From: Variovorax sp. SG517 | GTDB taxonomy: Bacteria; Pseudomonadota; Gammaproteobacteria; Burkholderiales; Burkholderiaceae_C | Assembly (NCBI RefSeq): GCF_013376045.1 | Contig: NZ_JABMJG010000009.1 | Location: forward strand, 62,001 to 126,000 | Length of the DNA stretch: 64,000 bases | Direction of reading: 5' to 3' | Shown: positions 40,091 to 49,499 of the stretch, one piece after another | How the letters are laid out: each line of letters opens with the position of its first letter | Numbering within the stretch: the stretch's first letter is position 1 | Translations under genes and position numbers: made by a program | The notes under the pieces: generated by a model | Database searches by the model: none | The model's input: only the letters and a program-made list of their open reading frames with translations | Told to the model about the DNA's origin: nothing

Positions 40091-40630
40091 ATGAGCGATG
40101 CCAACACCCCTCAAAACCCGCCGGCTTCCACCGGCGAGGAGCGTCGTGCGCCCGTCGCCTTCTACAGCCCCGAAACCTATCGCGCCGAGGAAAGCATCGG
40201 CTACCTCATGCGCCGCATCGTCACGGCGGTCGGCCAGTCGGTCGAAACCCGCATGTGCGAGCCGGGCAGCCCCACCTATCCGCAGTGGGTTCCTCTCTAC
40301 AAGCTGCACGTGGGCGCCGCAACAACCGTGGCCGAGCTGGCCCGCGCCTGCGAACTCGACACCGGCGCCATGACGCGCCTGCTCGACCGCCTCGAGGCCA
40401 AGGGCCTGTGCCGCCGCGTGCGCTCGCTCGAAGACCGCCGCGTGGTCAACATCGAGCTCACCGACGAAGGCCGCGCGTCCGCCAAGGAAGTGCCGCACGT
40501 GCTCAGCAGGGTGCAGAACGAGCACCTCGCAGGTTTCACCGTAGAGGAGTGGGAGCAGCTCAAGGGCTATCTGCGCCGCATCCTCGACAACGCCCAGGCC
40601 CTCGCGGCCCGTGGAGATAAAAATGACTGA
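40091..40630 (+). CDS. MarR family transcriptional regulator
   Basis: 179 aa winged-helix repressor. The recognition region is TTVAELARACELDTGAMTRLLDRLEAKGL and the wing is RRVRSLEDRRVVNIELTDEG. It very likely represses its own efflux operon and releases on binding an antimicrobial compound. There is no Shine-Dalgarno before the ATG, in keeping with a leaderless transcript. It overlaps the next gene by 8 bases. Confidence 0.93.
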   Translation: MSDANTPQNPPASTGEERRAPVAFYSPETYRAEESIGYLMRRIVTAVGQSVETRMCEPGSPTYPQWVPLYKLHVGAATTVAELARACELDTGAMTRLLDRLEAKGLCRRVRSLEDRRVVNIELTDEGRASAKEVPHVLSRVQNEHLAGFTVEEWEQLKGYLRRILDNAQALAARGDKND

Positions 40631-42098
40631 CTCCCTCGCCGTGCGCGCCATGCGCCGCACTCCCGTCGTGGCCGCCGCGCTGCTGGTGGTCGCACTCGCC
40701 GGCTGCGCCGACATGGCCGGCATCGGCTCGCAGGCGAAGCTGCGCAACGCCTCGTCGCTGGGCATCGCGCCCGACAGCGCCGCCGTCCCGGTGTCCCGGC
40801 TCGACAGCCAGTGGTGGCTCGCCTTCGGCGATTCGCAGCTCAATTCGCTTGTCGACCAGGCGGTGGCCGGCAACCCCAACCTGCAGGTCGCGCAGGCCCG
40901 CCTCGCGCGCGCGCAAGCCTCGGCCGACATCGCCGGCGCCGCGCTCAAGCCGCAGGTCAAGGCCGATCTCGACCTGAACCGCCAGAAGTTCAACAGCAAC
41001 TACATCTACCCGGCGCCGCTGGGCGGCTCCACCCAGAACATCGGCCTGCTGCAGCTGGGCGCGAGCTGGGAGCTCGACTTCTTCGGCAAGAACCGCACCG
41101 CGCTCGACACCGCCATCGGCGCGGCCAACGCCGCAGCCGCCGATGCCGACGCAGCCCGCGTGCTGCTCGCGAGCAACGTGGCGCGCAGCTACTTCCAGTG
41201 GGCTCGCCTGAACGACCAGCTCACCGTCGCCCAGCGTACGCTGGCACAGCGCGACGAAACCCTGAAGCTGGTGCGCGACCGCGTGTCCGCCGGCCTCGAC
41301 ACCCGCCTCGAACTGCGCCAGAGCGAAGGCGGCCTGCCCGAGGCGCGCCAGCAGATCGAAGCGCTCAACGAGCAGATCGCGCTGCAGCAGCATGCGCTCG
41401 ACGCGCTGGTGGGCCAGCCGAACGTCACCGCCTCGCTCAAGCCGCCGGTGCTTTCGGGCGTGAAGCCGATGGCGCTGCAGGCGAACATCCCGGCCGACCT
41501 GCTCGGCCGCCGCGCCGACATCGCCGCCGCGCGCTGGCGTGTCGAGGCGGCCACCAGCGACGTGGCCAATGCGAAGACGCTCTTCTATCCCAACGTGAAC
41601 CTCACGGCCTTCGTCGGCTTCCAGAGCCTGGGCTTCGGCAAGCTGCTGAAGTCGGGCAGCGAGCAGTGGGGCGTGGGCCCGGCCATCAGCTTGCCGATCT
41701 TCGAAGGCGGCAGGCTGCGCGCCAACCTGCGCGGCAAGTCGGCCGACCTTGATGCAGCCGTCGAGAGCTACAACGCCACCGTCATCGACGCGGTGCGCGA
41801 CGCGGCCGACCAAGTCACGAGCGCCCAGTCGATTGCACGCCAGCAGGCCGAGCAGCGCGCCGCGCAGACGGCGGCCGAGGGCGCCTACGACATCGCCGTG
41901 CAGCGCTACCGCGCGGGCCTCGGCAACTACCTCAACGTGCTGACCGCCGAAACCTCCGTGCTGGCCCAGCGCCGCCTGGCCGTCGATCTCGCCGCCCGCG
42001 CGCTCGACACGCAAGTTGGCCTGGCGCGCGCGCTCGGCGGCGGCTGGCAGCCACCGGCCACCGCCACGGCATCGGTTCCCTCGGCCCCGCTGAACTGA
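40623..42098 (+). CDS. Outer membrane efflux lipoprotein, NodT/OprM family
   Basis: 491 aa. The lipoprotein signal VVALAGC has its lipid-attachment Cys near residue 25. Two TolC-like repeats have helical ANPNLQVAQARLARAQ and YNATVIDAVRDAADQV regions, and RRADIAAARWRVEAA is typical of the family. It forms the outer-membrane channel of the tripartite pump with the next two genes. GGAG lies 6 bases before the ATG at 40623. Confidence 0.94.
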   Translation: MTDSLAVRAMRRTPVVAAALLVVALAGCADMAGIGSQAKLRNASSLGIAPDSAAVPVSRLDSQWWLAFGDSQLNSLVDQAVAGNPNLQVAQARLARAQASADIAGAALKPQVKADLDLNRQKFNSNYIYPAPLGGSTQNIGLLQLGASWELDFFGKNRTALDTAIGAANAAAADADAARVLLASNVARSYFQWARLNDQLTVAQRTLAQRDETLKLVRDRVSAGLDTRLELRQSEGGLPEARQQIEALNEQIALQQHALDALVGQPNVTASLKPPVLSGVKPMALQANIPADLLGRRADIAAARWRVEAATSDVANAKTLFYPNVNLTAFVGFQSLGFGKLLKSGSEQWGVGPAISLPIFEGGRLRANLRGKSADLDAAVESYNATVIDAVRDAADQVTSAQSIARQQAEQRAAQTAAEGAYDIAVQRYRAGLGNYLNVLTAETSVLAQRRLAVDLAARALDTQVGLARALGGGWQPPATATASVPSAPLN

Positions 42099-42155
42099 CC
42101 GGCACAGCGCAGATCCAGCCCGGCCGACTTCTTCGTCTTCGGAAAGAACTTCATC

Positions 42156-43481
42156 ATGAGCGACAACAACACTCCGACGCCCGCTGCAGCCGCAGCTCCA
42201 GCAGCCCCCGAGGCGACCGCCGGCAACGGCAAGCGCCGCCGCGCACTCACCGCGCTCGCCGCGGTGGTGATCGTCGCCGGCGGCGGCTGGGGCCTGTACG
42301 AATGGCTGGTCGCCAGCCACTACGAGGACACCGACAACGCCTACGTGCAGGGCAACGTCATCCAAATCACGCCGCAGATCGGCGGCACCGTGATGGCCAT
42401 CAATGCCGACGACACCGACTTCGTGAAGGCCGGCCAGCCGCTGGTGCAGCTCGACCCGGCCGACGCCAAGGTGTCGCTCGAGCAGGCCGAGGCCGCGCTC
42501 GCGCAGGCGGTGCGCCAGGTGCGCACGCTGTATGCCAACAACGGCTCGCTGGCCGCGCAGGTCACGCTGCGCCAGGCCGACATCGTGAAGGCGCAGAGCG
42601 ACATCGCCAAGGCGCAGGACGACCTGCAGCGCCGCCGCGCGCTGTCGGGCAATGGCGCCGTGTCGAAGGAAGAACTCAATCACGCCGAGACGCAGCTCGA
42701 AACGGCCAAGAGCCAGCTCGCCGCGGCGCAGGCCGGCGTGGTGGCCGCCAAGGAGGCGCTTGCCAGCAACCAGTCGCTGACCGAAGGCACCAGCGTGGCC
42801 CAGCACCCGAGCGTGCTGGCCGCCGCCGCCAAGGTGCGCGAGGCCTACCTCGCCACGCAGCGCGTGGCCATGCCCGCGCCGGTCGACGGCTACGTTGCCA
42901 AGCGCACCGTGCAGCTCGGCCAGCGCGTGGCCGCCGGCACGCCGATGATGTCGATCGTGCCGCTCAACCAGCTGTGGGTCGACGCCAACTTCAAGGAAGT
43001 GCAGCTGCGCAACATCCGCATCGACCAGCCCGTGAAGCTCACCGCCGACGTGTACGGCAAGAAGGTCGAGTACACCGGCAAGGTCGCGGGCCTGGGCGTG
43101 GGCACCGGCAGCGCGTTCGCGTTGCTGCCGGCGCAGAACGCCACCGGTAACTGGATCAAGGTGGTGCAGCGCGTGCCGGTGCGCATCGCGCTGGACCCCG
43201 AGCAGCTCAAGGCCAACCCGCTGCGCATCGGCCTGTCGATGGACGCCGAGGTCGACATCTCGCAGAAGACCGGCAAGATGCTCGCCGACGCGCCGCGCGC
43301 CACCGCGCTGGCGCAGACGGCGGTCTACAGCCAGCTCGACCGCGGTGCCGACGCCGAGGTGGAGCGCATCGTTGCCGCCAACATCGGCGGCAAGGGCGGT
43401 GCGCCGGCCGCGGCCTCGGCTCCGGCCAAGGCGTCGCCTGCTGCGAATACCTCCGTGGCCGTGCAGGGCCAGCCGGGCTGA
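42156..43481 (+). CDS. emrA: Periplasmic adaptor of EmrA/HlyD type
   Basis: 441 aa. The single membrane anchor is about residues 30-50. The family segment TDNAYVQGNVIQITPQIGGTV follows, then a coiled-coil hairpin and barrel with VAMPAPVDGYVAKRTVQLGQ. An extra Ala/Pro-rich tail of about 40 residues ends the protein. It links the EmrB pump to the outer membrane factor. Confidence 0.94.
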   Translation: MSDNNTPTPAAAAAPAAPEATAGNGKRRRALTALAAVVIVAGGGWGLYEWLVASHYEDTDNAYVQGNVIQITPQIGGTVMAINADDTDFVKAGQPLVQLDPADAKVSLEQAEAALAQAVRQVRTLYANNGSLAAQVTLRQADIVKAQSDIAKAQDDLQRRRALSGNGAVSKEELNHAETQLETAKSQLAAAQAGVVAAKEALASNQSLTEGTSVAQHPSVLAAAAKVREAYLATQRVAMPAPVDGYVAKRTVQLGQRVAAGTPMMSIVPLNQLWVDANFKEVQLRNIRIDQPVKLTADVYGKKVEYTGKVAGLGVGTGSAFALLPAQNATGNWIKVVQRVPVRIALDPEQLKANPLRIGLSMDAEVDISQKTGKMLADAPRATALAQTAVYSQLDRGADAEVERIVAANIGGKGGAPAAASAPAKASPAANTSVAVQGQPG

Positions 43482-43534
43482 TCGCGCGAGCGTTCGTCCG
43501 GACTTTTCTTCCGTCCAGGTAAACAGCCCGCCCC

Positions 43535-45097
43535 ATGGCCACCGCTGCTCCTGCATACGTTGCGCATCCGCCGCTCGAGGGCGCAGCCCGCGTCTGGGGC
43601 ACGGTCGCGCTTTCTGCGGCAACCTTCATGAACGTGCTCGACTCGTCGATCGCGAACGTGTCGCTGCCTGCCATCTCGGGCGACCTGGGCGTGAGCACCA
43701 CGCAGGGCACCTGGGTCATCACCAGCTTCGCGGTGGCCAACGCCATCGCGGTGCCGCTCACCGGCTTCATGACGCAGCGCTTCGGACAGGTGCGCCTGTT
43801 CATGGCCAGCGTGATCCTGTTCATGATCAGCTCGCTGCTGTGCGGCCTGGCGCCGAACATGACGACGCTGATCGCCTTCCGCGCGCTTCAGGGCTTCGTC
43901 GCGGGGCCGATGATCCCGCTGTCGCAGGCGCTGCTGCTGTCGAGCTATCCGCGCGCCAAGGCGGGCCTGGCGATGGCCATGTGGTCGATGACCACGCTGG
44001 TCGCGCCGGTGATGGGGCCGCTGCTGGGCGGCTGGATCACCGACAACATCTCGTGGCCGTGGATCTTCTACATCAACATCCCGGTGGGCATCGTCGCGGC
44101 GGCCATCACCTGGGCGCTGTACCACAAGCGCGAGAGCGCCACGCACAAGGTGCCCATCGACGCCGTCGGCCTCGCGCTGCTGGTGCTGTGGGTGGGCTCG
44201 CTGCAGCTCATGCTCGACAAGGGCAAGGAGCTCGACTGGTTCCACTCCGCGCAGATCGTCACGCTGGCGGTGGTGTCCGTGGTCGGCTTCGCCTTCTTCC
44301 TGGTCTGGGAGCTGACCGACAAGCACCCGGTGGTCGACCTGTCGCTCTTCAAGCGCCGCAACTTCTGGTCGGGCGCGGTGGCGACGGCAGTGGCCTACGG
44401 CCTCTTCTTCGGCAACGTGGTGCTGCTGCCGCTGTGGCTGCAGCAGTGGATGGGCTACACCGCCACGCAGGCGGGGATGATCATGGCGCCCGTGGGGCTC
44501 CTGGCCATCTTCTTCTCGCCGGTGGTGGGCCTCACCGTGGCCAAGATCGACCCGCGCCGCTACGCGACCTTCTCGTTCCTGGTGTTCGCGCTGGTGCTGT
44601 GGATGCGCTCGAACTTCAACACGCAGGCCGACTTCGTGACGATCATCATCCCGACGATCATCCAGGGCATCGCGATGGCGTTCTTCTTCATCCCGCTGGT
44701 GACGATCACGCTGTCGGGCCTCACGCCCGACCGCATCCCGGCCGCGTCGGGGCTGTCGAACTTCCTGCGGATCACCGCGGGCGCGATGGGCACCTCGATC
44801 ACCACCACGCTGTGGGACAACCGCGCGACGCTGCACCACGCCCAACTGGCCGAGACGGTCAACCAGGGCAACAACGCAGCCGCCAGCGCGATGGCCGGGC
44901 TCAACGCCAATGGCTTCAGCACCGACCAGGTGATGGGGCAGATCAACCGCCTCGTCGACCAGCAGTCGTACATGCTGGCGACCAACGACATCTTCTATGC
45001 GTCGGCGGTCCTGTTCCTGCTGCTGATCCCGCTGGTGTGGCTGGCAAAGCCCCAGAAGGGCGGAGCCGGTGGAGACGCCGCCGCGGGCGCGCACTGA
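43535..45097 (+). CDS. emrB: EmrB-type drug exporter (MFS, DHA2 family)
   Basis: 520 aa with 14 predicted membrane helices. Motif TFMNVLDSSIANVSLPAIS is in helix 1, WVITSFAVANAIAVPLTGF in helix 2 and MGPLLGGWITDNISWPWIFYIN in the motif C region. It is a proton-driven exporter of hydrophobic drugs, the last gene of the marR operon. A repeat copy begins 9 bases after the stop. Confidence 0.95.
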   Translation: MATAAPAYVAHPPLEGAARVWGTVALSAATFMNVLDSSIANVSLPAISGDLGVSTTQGTWVITSFAVANAIAVPLTGFMTQRFGQVRLFMASVILFMISSLLCGLAPNMTTLIAFRALQGFVAGPMIPLSQALLLSSYPRAKAGLAMAMWSMTTLVAPVMGPLLGGWITDNISWPWIFYINIPVGIVAAAITWALYHKRESATHKVPIDAVGLALLVLWVGSLQLMLDKGKELDWFHSAQIVTLAVVSVVGFAFFLVWELTDKHPVVDLSLFKRRNFWSGAVATAVAYGLFFGNVVLLPLWLQQWMGYTATQAGMIMAPVGLLAIFFSPVVGLTVAKIDPRRYATFSFLVFALVLWMRSNFNTQADFVTIIIPTIIQGIAMAFFFIPLVTITLSGLTPDRIPAASGLSNFLRITAGAMGTSITTTLWDNRATLHHAQLAETVNQGNNAAASAMAGLNANGFSTDQVMGQINRLVDQQSYMLATNDIFYASAVLFLLLIPLVWLAKPQKGGAGGDAAAGAH

Positions 45098-45106
45098 TTG
45101 GGTTCT

Positions 45107-45196
45107 CCCCCAGGCTTCGCGCACTTCGTGTCGCTTCGCCAACCCCCTCGCCGGGGGCAACACCTGCGGCCCGGCGGAGCCGGTTCCGCGGTGTTC
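45107..45196 (+). repeat. Comamonadaceae-type intergenic repeat, copy 2
   Basis: CCCCCAGGCTTCGCGCACTT start, TCGCTTCGCCAACCCCC with hairpin partner GGGGGC, then GAGCCGGTTCCGCGGTGTTC. It matches copy 1 over nearly its full length. It fills the gap between the convergent emrB and AGE-family genes. Confidence 0.8.
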
Positions 45197-45215
45197 TCGA
45201 AAAGACAGAACGTTT

Positions 45216-46415
45216 TCAGGCGCCCAGTGCGCGCAGCACGTCGTAGCAGGCGCCCATCGTGTGGTAGTCGGTCTTGCCGGCCGGGCTCTTCTCGTCGCTG
45301 ATCTTCCCGTTCGCCGGCGTGAGGATGCGATACCAGGCGCCGTGCCTGTGGTCGACGAAATGCTCCCAGCTGTAGGCCCAGATGCTGTCGTACCAGTCCC
45401 AGTAGCCGGCTTCCCCGGTCCGCAGCGCGAGCAGGGCGGCGGCGGCGAAGCTCTCGGCCTGCACCCAGAAGTACTTGCCGCCGTCGCACACCTTGCCGTC
45501 GGGGCCGAAGCCGTAGACCAGCCCGCCGTGGTCGGCGTCCCAGCCGCGTTGCATGGCGGTATCGAAGAAGTGGCGTGCGCGCGGAAGCGCCCATTCGGCC
45601 TTGTGGTCCTGGGTGGCGAGATGGCCTTCGAGCTGCAGCAGCAGCTTGGCCCACTCCGTCAGGTGGCCGGTCTGGAAGCCCCAGGGCTTGAAGATGTCGG
45701 TCTTGTTGCCGCGGTTGTAGTCCCAGTCGACCGACCAGTCCTCGCGGTAGTGCTCCCAGACGAGGCCGTCGGCCTGCGCGGCCAGCCGGCCGGTCACCGA
45801 CTCGGCCACCGCCAGCGCGCGATCGATGTAGCGTGATTCCCGCGTCGCCTCGAAGGCCGCCATCAGCGCCTCGCAGGCGTGCATGTTGGCGTTCTGCCCG
45901 CGATAGCTGCCCACGCGCCAGTCCGTGGTGGCTTCGTCGGCATAGAGCTGGTGCCGCGGCTCCCAGAAATGCGCCTCCATCAGCCGCCAGGCGTTCTCCA
46001 GCCCGGCATGCGCTTCCTCGATGCCGGCCATGAGCGCGTGCGCGTGCGCGAGCAGCACGAAATCCAGCCCATAGCAGCGGTTGGTGCCGTCCTGCACCGT
46101 GGCGCGCTGTTCGTGCCAGTCGATCTGCCATGCATAGCCGCCATCCTGCTGCCTGTGGGCACGTTCGATGAAGGCCAGGCCATGCCGCGCGGCCGCGAGG
46201 TCGGCAGGCTTGCCGAAGCGCCGGTACGCCATCGCATGGTTGAACACGAAGCGCGTACTGCTCACCAGGTGGCGGGTGCGGCGGTCGTATACCGTGCCGT
46301 CGTCCTTGAAGAAGTGGAAGAAGCCGCCGCTGGGGTCGAGGTTGCGGCCCTCGTAGAAGGCCAGCGTGTGCTGGATGTGGTCGGCCAGGAAGTCAGGAGA
46401 GCGGAAGTCGGGCAT
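45216..46415 (-). CDS. N-acylglucosamine 2-epimerase (AGE) family sugar isomerase/epimerase
   Basis: 399 aa (alpha/alpha)6-barrel enzyme. Conserved regions are STRFVFNHAMAY, YRGQNANMHACEALMAA with the catalytic-type His, KPWGFQTGHLTEWAKLLLQLE and KYFWVQAESFAAAAL. Family members isomerise mannose/fructose/glucose or epimerise N-acetylglucosamine. The exact sugar is unknown. The start at 46415 gives usual family length; longer in-frame starts (46451 or 46496) are possible because no Shine-Dalgarno stands out. Confidence 0.9.
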   Translation of the reverse strand: MPDFRSPDFLADHIQHTLAFYEGRNLDPSGGFFHFFKDDGTVYDRRTRHLVSSTRFVFNHAMAYRRFGKPADLAAARHGLAFIERAHRQQDGGYAWQIDWHEQRATVQDGTNRCYGLDFVLLAHAHALMAGIEEAHAGLENAWRLMEAHFWEPRHQLYADEATTDWRVGSYRGQNANMHACEALMAAFEATRESRYIDRALAVAESVTGRLAAQADGLVWEHYREDWSVDWDYNRGNKTDIFKPWGFQTGHLTEWAKLLLQLEGHLATQDHKAEWALPRARHFFDTAMQRGWDADHGGLVYGFGPDGKVCDGGKYFWVQAESFAAAALLALRTGEAGYWDWYDSIWAYSWEHFVDHRHGAWYRILTPANGKISDEKSPAGKTDYHTMGACYDVLRALGA

Positions 46416-46705
46416 GTGCGGCGATGTCGTTGGTGCGATGGGCGCGATCATGCCCAATCGAAGCGGGTGCTGCGAGGGCTCGATGCGCGGCATCTTCGCC
46501 GGTTCGCGTGCCGCCTTTGTCGTCGAGATGACAGTCGTGCGGAAGGAGCCGGCGAAGCCTCGGAATGGTTGCAGTGCAGCATAGGCATTTGCCCCAGTAT
46601 GCAAGTGGGAGACGCGCACGAACAATCGGTCCGCGCTCGATGGTGGCGCATTGAGATGGACCGCATGACGCACATTCTTTCCACGCACACGGGCGACCTC
46701 GCGAG
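46416..46705. other. Divergent intergenic region between AGE-family gene and liv operon
   Basis: 290 bases with no convincing gene. No consensus promoter, strong hairpin or palindrome could be picked out by eye. It should contain the promoters of both divergent units. Confidence 0.4.
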
Positions 46706-47476
46706 ATGAGCGACGTCATCCTCGAAACACGCGAGCTCACCAAGGAATTCAAGGGGTTCACAGCGGTCAGCAAGGTCGACCTGTCGGTGGTGCGCGGCTC
46801 CATCCACGCGCTCATCGGCCCGAACGGCGCGGGCAAGACGACCTGCTTCAACCTGCTGACCAAGTTCCTCGAGCCCACCACCGGCACGATCCTCTTCAAC
46901 GGCCAGGACATCACGCGCGAGCGCCCCGCGCAGATCGCGCGCCGCGGCATCATCCGCTCGTTCCAGATATCGGCCGTGTTCCCGCACCTCACGCTGCTGG
47001 AGAACGTGCGCCTCGGCCTGCAGCGCCGCCTGGGCACCTCGTATCACTTCTGGAAGAGCGAGAAGTCGCTCAAGCCGCTGGATGCCAGGGCCCGCGAGCT
47101 GCTGGCCGAAGTCGGCCTCGAGGAACTCGCCGACGAACAGACGGTGAACCTGCCCTATGGCCGCAAGCGCGCCCTGGAGATCGCCACCACGCTGGCGATG
47201 GAGCCTGAGCTCATGCTGCTCGACGAGCCCACGCAGGGCATGGGCCATGAAGACGTACACCGCGTGGCCGAGCTCATCAAGCGCGTGTCGGCCGGCCGCA
47301 CCATCCTCATGGTGGAGCACAACATGAGCGTGGTCTCGACCATCGCCGACACCATCACCGTGCTGCAGCGCGGCGCGGTACTGGCCGAGGGGCCGTACGC
47401 CGTGGTCTCGAAGAACCCGCAGGTGATGGAGGCCTACATGGGCACGACAGAAGGCCAGCTGCAAGGAGCCCACTGA
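46706..47476 (+). CDS. livG: Branched-chain-type ABC transporter ATPase (LivG-like)
   Basis: 256 aa. Walker A GPNGAGKTT, Q-loop RSFQISAVFPHLT, signature-like LPYGRKRALEIA, Walker B LMLLDEP and H-loop MVEHNM. These features fit the LivG branch. It pairs with the next ATPase to drive uptake through the LivH/LivM-like permeases at 50832-52704. The ligand is not known (amino acid, amide or aromatic acid are possible). Confidence 0.93.
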   Translation: MSDVILETRELTKEFKGFTAVSKVDLSVVRGSIHALIGPNGAGKTTCFNLLTKFLEPTTGTILFNGQDITRERPAQIARRGIIRSFQISAVFPHLTLLENVRLGLQRRLGTSYHFWKSEKSLKPLDARARELLAEVGLEELADEQTVNLPYGRKRALEIATTLAMEPELMLLDEPTQGMGHEDVHRVAELIKRVSAGRTILMVEHNMSVVSTIADTITVLQRGAVLAEGPYAVVSKNPQVMEAYMGTTEGQLQGAH

Positions 47477-47477
47477 C

Positions 47478-48185
47478 ATGACGGCAGCATTGGAGATAAA
47501 AGGCCTGCAAGCCTGGTACGGCGAATCGCATGTGCTGCACGGCGTCGACATGGTCGTGCAGCCGGGCGAGGTCGTCACGCTGCTGGGCCGCAACGGCGCG
47601 GGCCGCACCACCACGCTGCGCGCCATCATGGGCCTGACGGGCGCGCGCAAGGGCAGCATCGAGATCAACGGCCGCGAGACCATCGGCCTGCCCACGCATC
47701 GCATCGCGCACCTCGGCGTGGGCTACTGCCCGGAGGAGCGCGGCATCTTCGCGAGCCTCTCGTGCGAGGAGAACCTGATGCTGCCGCCCGAACTGAAGGG
47801 CGCGGGCAAGGGCATGTCGGTCGAAGAGATCTACGCCATGTTCCCCAACCTCGCCGAGCGCCGCCACAGCCAGGGCACGCGCCTGTCGGGCGGCGAGCAG
47901 CAGATGCTGGCCGTGGCGCGCATCCTGCGCACCGGCGCCAGGCTGCTGCTGCTCGACGAGATTTCCGAAGGCCTCGCGCCGGTCATCGTGCAGGCGCTGG
48001 CCCGCATGATCACCACGCTGCGCGCCAAGGGCTACACCATCGTGATGGTGGAGCAGAACTTCCGTTTCGCCGCGCCGCTGGCCGACCGCTTCTACGTGAT
48101 GGAGCACGGCCGCATCGTCGAGAAGTTCGGCGCGGCTGAACTCGAAGCCAAGATGCCGGTGCTCACCGAGCTGCTGGGCGTCTGA
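47478..48185 (+). CDS. livF: Branched-chain-type ABC transporter ATPase (LivF-like), Walker A Lys replaced by Arg
   Basis: 235 aa. The LivF pattern is clear: signature RLSGGEQQMLAVARI, Walker B LLLLDEISEGLAP and VMVEQNFRF. Walker A reads GRNGAGRTTT: residue 43, normally the phosphate-binding Lys, is Arg (codon CGC at 47604-47606). Turning AAG into CGC needs two changes, so a simple read error is unlikely. It may be a degenerate ATP site paired with the intact LivG. It starts 1 base after livG. Confidence 0.93.
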   Translation: MTAALEIKGLQAWYGESHVLHGVDMVVQPGEVVTLLGRNGAGRTTTLRAIMGLTGARKGSIEINGRETIGLPTHRIAHLGVGYCPEERGIFASLSCEENLMLPPELKGAGKGMSVEEIYAMFPNLAERRHSQGTRLSGGEQQMLAVARILRTGARLLLLDEISEGLAPVIVQALARMITTLRAKGYTIVMVEQNFRFAAPLADRFYVMEHGRIVEKFGAAELEAKMPVLTELLGV

Positions 48186-48248
48186 AACGCATCAAGTCCA
48201 CAAGACCTGTCCTTCCATCCCACAAAGATTTCTCTAGGAGACAACAGC

Positions 48249-49445
48249 ATGAACAAGAAACTCGGCCTCATCGCAACCGCAATCGGCATCCTCGCCATGA
48301 GCGCGGGCGCCGTGCAGGCGCAGGAGAAGGTGAAGATCGGCTTCGTCACCGACCTGTCGAGCCTGTACGCCGACCTCGAAGGCAAGGGCGGCGCCACCGC
48401 CATCCAGATGGCCATCGACGACTTCGGCGGCAAGGCGCTGGGCCAGCCCATCGAGCTGCTGGTGGCCGACCACCAGAACAAGGCCGACATCGCCGCCTCC
48501 AAGGCCCGCGAATGGGTCGACACGGCCGGTGTGACCATGATCTTCGGCGGCACCAACTCCGGCACCGCGCTGGCCACGGCAAAGGTGGCCGAAGAGAAGA
48601 AGCGCGTGTACTTCAACAACGGCGCCGGCAGCTCGGTGCTCACCAACGAGCAGTGCAGCCCCTACACCATCCACTACGCCTACGACACCGTGGCGCTGGC
48701 CAAGGGCACCGGCGCGGCGGTGGTCGACCGCGGCGGCAAGAGCTGGTTCTTCCTGACGGCCGACTACGCCTTCGGCCACGCGCTCGAAGCCGACACCACC
48801 AAGGTGGTGAAGGAAAAGGGCGGCACGGTGGTGGGCGCAGTGCGCCATCCGCTGAACGCGTCGGACTTCTCCTCGTTCCTGCTGCAGGCGCAGAACTCCA
48901 AGGCGCAGATCCTGGGCCTGGCCAACGCGGGCGGCGACACCATCAACTCGATCAAGGCCGCCAAGGAATTCGGCATCAACAAGACGATGAAGACGGCGGG
49001 CCTGCTGGTCTTTCTGAGCGACATCCACAGCCTGGGTCTGAAGAACACCGAAGGCCTGCTGCACACCACCAGCTGGTACTGGGACCTGAACGACGAGACG
49101 CGCAAGTTCGCCAACCGCTTCTTCGAGAAGACCAAGCGCATGCCCACCGACGTGCAGGCCGCCGACTACTCGGCCACCATGACCTACCTGAAGGCCGTGG
49201 CCGCCGCCAAGACCACCGACTCCGACAAGGTGATGGCGCAGCTCAAGAGCATGAAGATCGACGACTTCTACGGCAAGGGCCAGATCCGCGCCGACGGCAG
49301 CTTCATCCACGACATGTACCTGGTCGAGGTGAAGTCGCCCGCCGAATCGAAGAAGCCCTGGGACTACCTGAAGGTGCTCAAGACGCTGCCGGGCGACCAG
49401 GTCTTCACCACGAAGGCCGAAACCAAGTGCGCGCTCTGGAAGTAA
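48249..49445 (+). CDS. Periplasmic substrate-binding protein 1 of liv-type transporter
   Basis: 398 aa. The Sec signal MNKKLGLIATAIGILAMSAG has its likely cleavage at VQAQ. The type-1 binding fold (KIGFVTDLSSLYADLEG, NNGAGSSVLTNEQCSPYTIHY, DYAFGHALEAD) is present. Very similar to the protein encoded at 49500, so a tandem duplication. AGGAGA lies 9 bases before the ATG. Confidence 0.92.
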   Translation: MNKKLGLIATAIGILAMSAGAVQAQEKVKIGFVTDLSSLYADLEGKGGATAIQMAIDDFGGKALGQPIELLVADHQNKADIAASKAREWVDTAGVTMIFGGTNSGTALATAKVAEEKKRVYFNNGAGSSVLTNEQCSPYTIHYAYDTVALAKGTGAAVVDRGGKSWFFLTADYAFGHALEADTTKVVKEKGGTVVGAVRHPLNASDFSSFLLQAQNSKAQILGLANAGGDTINSIKAAKEFGINKTMKTAGLLVFLSDIHSLGLKNTEGLLHTTSWYWDLNDETRKFANRFFEKTKRMPTDVQAADYSATMTYLKAVAAAKTTDSDKVMAQLKSMKIDDFYGKGQIRADGSFIHDMYLVEVKSPAESKKPWDYLKVLKTLPGDQVFTTKAETKCALWK

Positions 49446-49499
49446 CTGGCTGAAGCCGCGCCAGACTTTTTCACCGAAGCCAACCAAGAGGATCACTCC

